Shown in pieces: positions 61,147 through 64,000 of a stretch of 64,000 nt of DNA. How positions within the stretch are numbered: the first letter of the stretch is position 1; every line of letters begins with the position of its first letter. The translations under genes were made by a program, and so were the position numbers. The notes below the pieces were generated by a model. It saw only the letters and a list, made by a program, of their open reading frames with translations, was not told where the DNA came from and ran no database searches. Source of the stretch: Zygaena filipendulae (Eukaryota; Arthropoda; Insecta; Lepidoptera; Zygaenidae); assembly GCA_907165275.2 (NCBI GenBank), contig CAJRBF020000012.1:124001-188000 (forward strand). The letters run 5' to 3'.

Positions 61147-64000
61147 TTATTTATAATATTTGTACAAATGAATGGCATTATAATTGCCTTTAAGGTTATC
61201 AGTGTTCACGTCTTGTAGAGTATAAACATTATTGAAAGGCACGGCGGCCACTCTGTATGGACCTTCATACAAAAATTCAAACTTTTTTGTCTCTTTACGC
61301 CCTTTAACGGACCTGTTATCTCTACGTATTTTTACTAAGTCACCAATTTGAAATACAATCAATTTATGACTCTTGTCATATTTTGTGCGTCGTACATTAC
61401 TAGCACTTTTTAAATTCTCTCGAACTTGAGTTCTGATATCGTGTAAATTTAAGGGTTTTCTGTTGATCATGAGCTTCTCATCAAATGATAATTTATTTGG
61501 TTCACCGTACATAACTTCACACGGAGTGAAGCCTATACTGTCATGAAAACTATTGTTATATAACTCTTCTAAAGTCGGTAGTATATTAGGCCAAGACTTA
61601 TGATTCGAACCACAATAGGTTCTAAACAATCTACCCAACTCTCTGTTTACTCTTTCAACTGTATTCGGTCTAGGATTCCTCACAGTGGTATATATAGCTT
61701 TGATGCCCAACTCTTTCACGCCATCTCTCCACACATTACTTATAAATTGCTTTCCATTGTCAGTCATTATAGTTTTCGGTTTTATAATCTCTGAAAAGTG
61801 TTTTAGTTTAGATAAAACACTTCTGCCGGTGGCATCTTTCATCGGGTATAACTTTATAAATTTACTGAATGTGTCCTGAAAGACTATTATGAATTTCAGC
61901 CCGAGGGTTCCTGCTGGTAGCGGTCCGTATATATCTGCCATTACAATGTCTCCAATGTCTTTAGACAATATCGACTGACAGGGTCCAACATATTTAATAT
62001 TCTCGCTCTTTGACATTTGGCATACATGACATGTTTTAATCCTCTTTCTCACATCTCTAGTAAGCGCATGCCAATAAAATCTATCTTTAATATATTTTAC
62101 AACTTTATAAGCACCTTGATGTCCCATTTCAAGGTGTACTTGATCGATTATATCGTTAATTAAGATTTTTGGAAGATATATGACTTCCTTGCTCGTCTCA
62201 ATTGAACTATAATACAAAATGTTGTTTCGTAATTTACATCGCAATATAATTCTATCTGATCTACTTTGTGCCACACTCACGCTTCCCAGACGTTCTTTAA
62301 TTGCGCTGATATCAGCGTCTAATGATTGTAGTTCAGATAATCGGTTCAATTTTTCTTTGAGCTCAACATTTTCAGTAGTTTCTGTATATAATATCTCGAA
62401 GCATATACCCCTATCTTCCTGTATATGCTTGCCCTCAGGCAAATATCTCGATAATATATCAGCAACTAAATTTTGTTTTCCTGTTATGTGTTCTACTTTA
62501 TAATTAAACTGTTCCAAATAAAGTATCCAACGCGTTACTCTACTGTTATAAAGCTTCCAATTCTTCACGAATATCAAAGCTTTATGATCAGTTTTAATCG
62601 TCAACTGTGCACCTCTTAGATATGTTTCAAACTTTTTTATACAACTTATTATTGCATAAAATTCTTGTTCAGTTACTGTCCAGTTTAATTCTGGTCCTTT
62701 TAATGTTTTACTGTGGTATCCTAAAATTTTCATTTCGTTATTATCGTCCAATTGATAGAGCACACCAGCCAATCCAATGCCCGAACAATCAGTTTGTAAG
62801 TAATACGGTTTATTAAAATCCGGATGGTGTAACATCACGGTTTTTATAAATCTTTCTTTTAATCGATCAAATGCACCTTGTTCCTCAGAACCCCAATTCC
62901 ATGATTGATCTTTCTTTAATAGTTTACACAGTGGTACGATCAAATTGCTATAATCATGTATAAATCTTCGATAAAAATTACAGAGCCCCAAAAACGCTCT
63001 TAATTGCTTTACTTTCTTAGGTTTTGGAAATTCTCTTATACTCTTTAACTTGTCTGGATCTGTTTGTATCCCTTCAGTGGATATTATGAAACCCAACATC
63101 TTAATCTCTTTACATATAAATTCGCATTTTTGCAAGTTACAGGTCATACCCGCTTCATACAGTTTGCCAAGGACCGTCTGTATATGTTCGAAGTGTAAAT
63201 CCAACGTTCCAGTTGTGATAATTGCCAAGTCATCTAAGTAATTCACACAAAACTCTCTTACTTCCGGACCCAATATCTTGTCCATTGCACGACTGAAACT
63301 TCCCACTGAAGTCTTCAATCCTTGTGGTAGTACATTGTAAACATACGACTTTCCATTGAAGGTGAACCCTGTGTACTTTCTACTTTCTTTACAAATCGGT
63401 ATTTGAAAGTATGCATTATTTAAGTCAATAGTGGTTATATATTTTGCACCATGAAATGAATTTAAAACATCCAATTGCATTGGAGGTTTTTCAGTTTCGC
63501 CAATCATCTTTTTGTTTATGCCTCTAGCATCTAATAAGACTCTTATAGAGCCGTCTTTCTTCAATGTGAATGTTAACGGACTACTGTATGGTGTTGACAT
63601 TCTCGTTATAATACCATTACTCTCCATCTCATCCAACTTCGATTGAAGTTTCGCCCTGTAGGCGTATGGTATAGGGTAAGATCTGTTTACAATAGGAAGC
63701 TCATCGACCATCTCTATCTTATGTTCGTAGCAATTCGCTCGTCCTAGTTGTTCGGAGAACATAGAAGCATAAGATTTTAGAACAACTTTTAAAGTCTCTC
63801 TATTTTTAGTGTTTAAGTCGCAACCAATTTTTATATTATTAAAAATACTTTCAAAACTTGAGGAATCAATTTTGCATATTGCTACAATATTCCTCTTGAA
63901 CAACTCTATAAAATATTCTTTTGCATCTTTAGTTATATACATTCCAGTCTTATCAGTACTTAAATCTATGATGGCCCTATTCATCCTTAGCCAATCAAAA
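61147..64000 (-). CDS. pol: Gypsy copy 2 Pol: RT, RNase H, integrase (5' partial, intact)
   Basis: Open from the right window edge; ATG 63984 is internal (protease-end homology DWLR lies upstream). Counting from that ATG: RT with SPLTFTLKKDGSIRVLLDARGIN and YLDD (249-252); RNase H with D399 and TDHK (465-468); integrase with His617, His622, Cys652, Cys655, then D684, D742 and E777. A basic tail of about 150 residues follows with KIRRDNRS and FEFLYEGPYRV (GPY/F-type). No stop or frameshift over 951 codons, so this copy could still supply functional enzyme. Nearly identical to copy 1, implying recent amplification. Confidence 0.93.
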   Translation of the reverse strand, partial: FDWLRMNRAIIDLSTDKTGMYITKDAKEYFIELFKRNIVAICKIDSSSFESIFNNIKIGCDLNTKNRETLKVVLKSYASMFSEQLGRANCYEHKIEMVDELPIVNRSYPIPYAYRAKLQSKLDEMESNGIITRMSTPYSSPLTFTLKKDGSIRVLLDARGINKKMIGETEKPPMQLDVLNSFHGAKYITTIDLNNAYFQIPICKESRKYTGFTFNGKSYVYNVLPQGLKTSVGSFSRAMDKILGPEVREFCVNYLDDLAIITTGTLDLHFEHIQTVLGKLYEAGMTCNLQKCEFICKEIKMLGFIISTEGIQTDPDKLKSIREFPKPKKVKQLRAFLGLCNFYRRFIHDYSNLIVPLCKLLKKDQSWNWGSEEQGAFDRLKERFIKTVMLHHPDFNKPYYLQTDCSGIGLAGVLYQLDDNNEMKILGYHSKTLKGPELNWTVTEQEFYAIISCIKKFETYLRGAQLTIKTDHKALIFVKNWKLYNSRVTRWILYLEQFNYKVEHITGKQNLVADILSRYLPEGKHIQEDRGICFEILYTETTENVELKEKLNRLSELQSLDADISAIKERLGSVSVAQSRSDRIILRCKLRNNILYYSSIETSKEVIYLPKILINDIIDQVHLEMGHQGAYKVVKYIKDRFYWHALTRDVRKRIKTCHVCQMSKSENIKYVGPCQSILSKDIGDIVMADIYGPLPAGTLGLKFIIVFQDTFSKFIKLYPMKDATGRSVLSKLKHFSEIIKPKTIMTDNGKQFISNVWRDGVKELGIKAIYTTVRNPRPNTVERVNRELGRLFRTYCGSNHKSWPNILPTLEELYNNSFHDSIGFTPCEVMYGEPNKLSFDEKLMINRKPLNLHDIRTQVRENLKSASNVRRTKYDKSHKLIVFQIGDLVKIRRDNRSVKGRKETKKFEFLYEGPYRVAAVPFNNVYTLQDVNTDNLKGNYNAIHLYKYYK

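Larger units (their letters stand above)
59819..64000 (-). mobile_element. Ty3/gypsy-like element copy 2, 3' part
   Basis: 3' LTR (to 60514), polypurine tract, 3' UTR and intact pol to the window edge. Uninterrupted at the four places where copy 1 carries insertions, so it serves as the empty-site reference. Confidence 0.88.

Overview
This window is eukaryotic, AT-rich, transposon-dense DNA. I see no host gene, tRNA or rRNA. Everything recognisable is a transposable element, a piece of one, or satellite DNA. The element types (errantivirus with Env, Ty3/gypsy, BEL/Pao, CR1/Jockey-group LINEs, RTE-like 3' fragments, hAT) and a repeat motif common in moth genomes near 43176 suggest a lepidopteran insect. 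Heterochromatin, the W chromosome or a piRNA cluster are plausible settings, but this is inference.

Layout. (1) 1-4601: 3' half of an errantivirus on + (RNase H-integrase, Env, 3' LTR). It sits inside the 3' LTR of a minus-strand Ty3/gypsy element (copy 1, 4602-18528). Copy 1 has also been invaded by a 536-bp A-tailed retroposon (5116-5651), a coding-free BEL/Pao element (BEL-A, 5659-7947) and a full-length two-ORF LINE (11373-16395). A second gypsy copy (copy 2, about 59819-64000, running off the window) serves as the empty-site reference that resolves these insertions. Copy 1 carries a textbook -1 ribosomal frameshift site (TTTAAAC, 7-nt spacer, stem) leading into a G-patch + retropepsin + RT/RNase H/integrase frame.

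(2) 18.5-59.3 kb: a large inverted structure. Its left arm (18.5-35.1 kb) and right arm (51.6-59.3 kb, inverted) each run from a roughly 1.2-kb outer segment, through roughly 170-bp leader repeats, into an array of 150-bp satellite monomers (about 89 and 40 copies). The left array has a 12-monomer higher-order repeat between 22.9 and 31.4 kb. The architecture resembles a very large Foldback-type element, or an inverted satellite duplication.

(3) 35.1-51.6 kb, the spacer: a BEL/Pao element (BEL-D, minus strand) truncated at both ends where the satellites begin. Its gag is split by a 5'-truncated LINE, which is itself split by another BEL (BEL-C, 40280-46604). BEL-C holds a decayed Jockey-like relic interrupted by a hAT relic with a near-perfect 8-bp target duplication. 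A further coding-free BEL (BEL-B, 49047-51078) sits in the BEL-D leader. The BEL-D gag and LINE RT are fused in frame in one 534-codon ORF.

Most retroelements point to the minus strand. The only largely intact coding sets in the window are the errantivirus 3' half, the LINE ORF1/ORF2 pair and the copy 2 pol. Several listed ORFs begin at GTG or TTG and are simply open-frame continuations.
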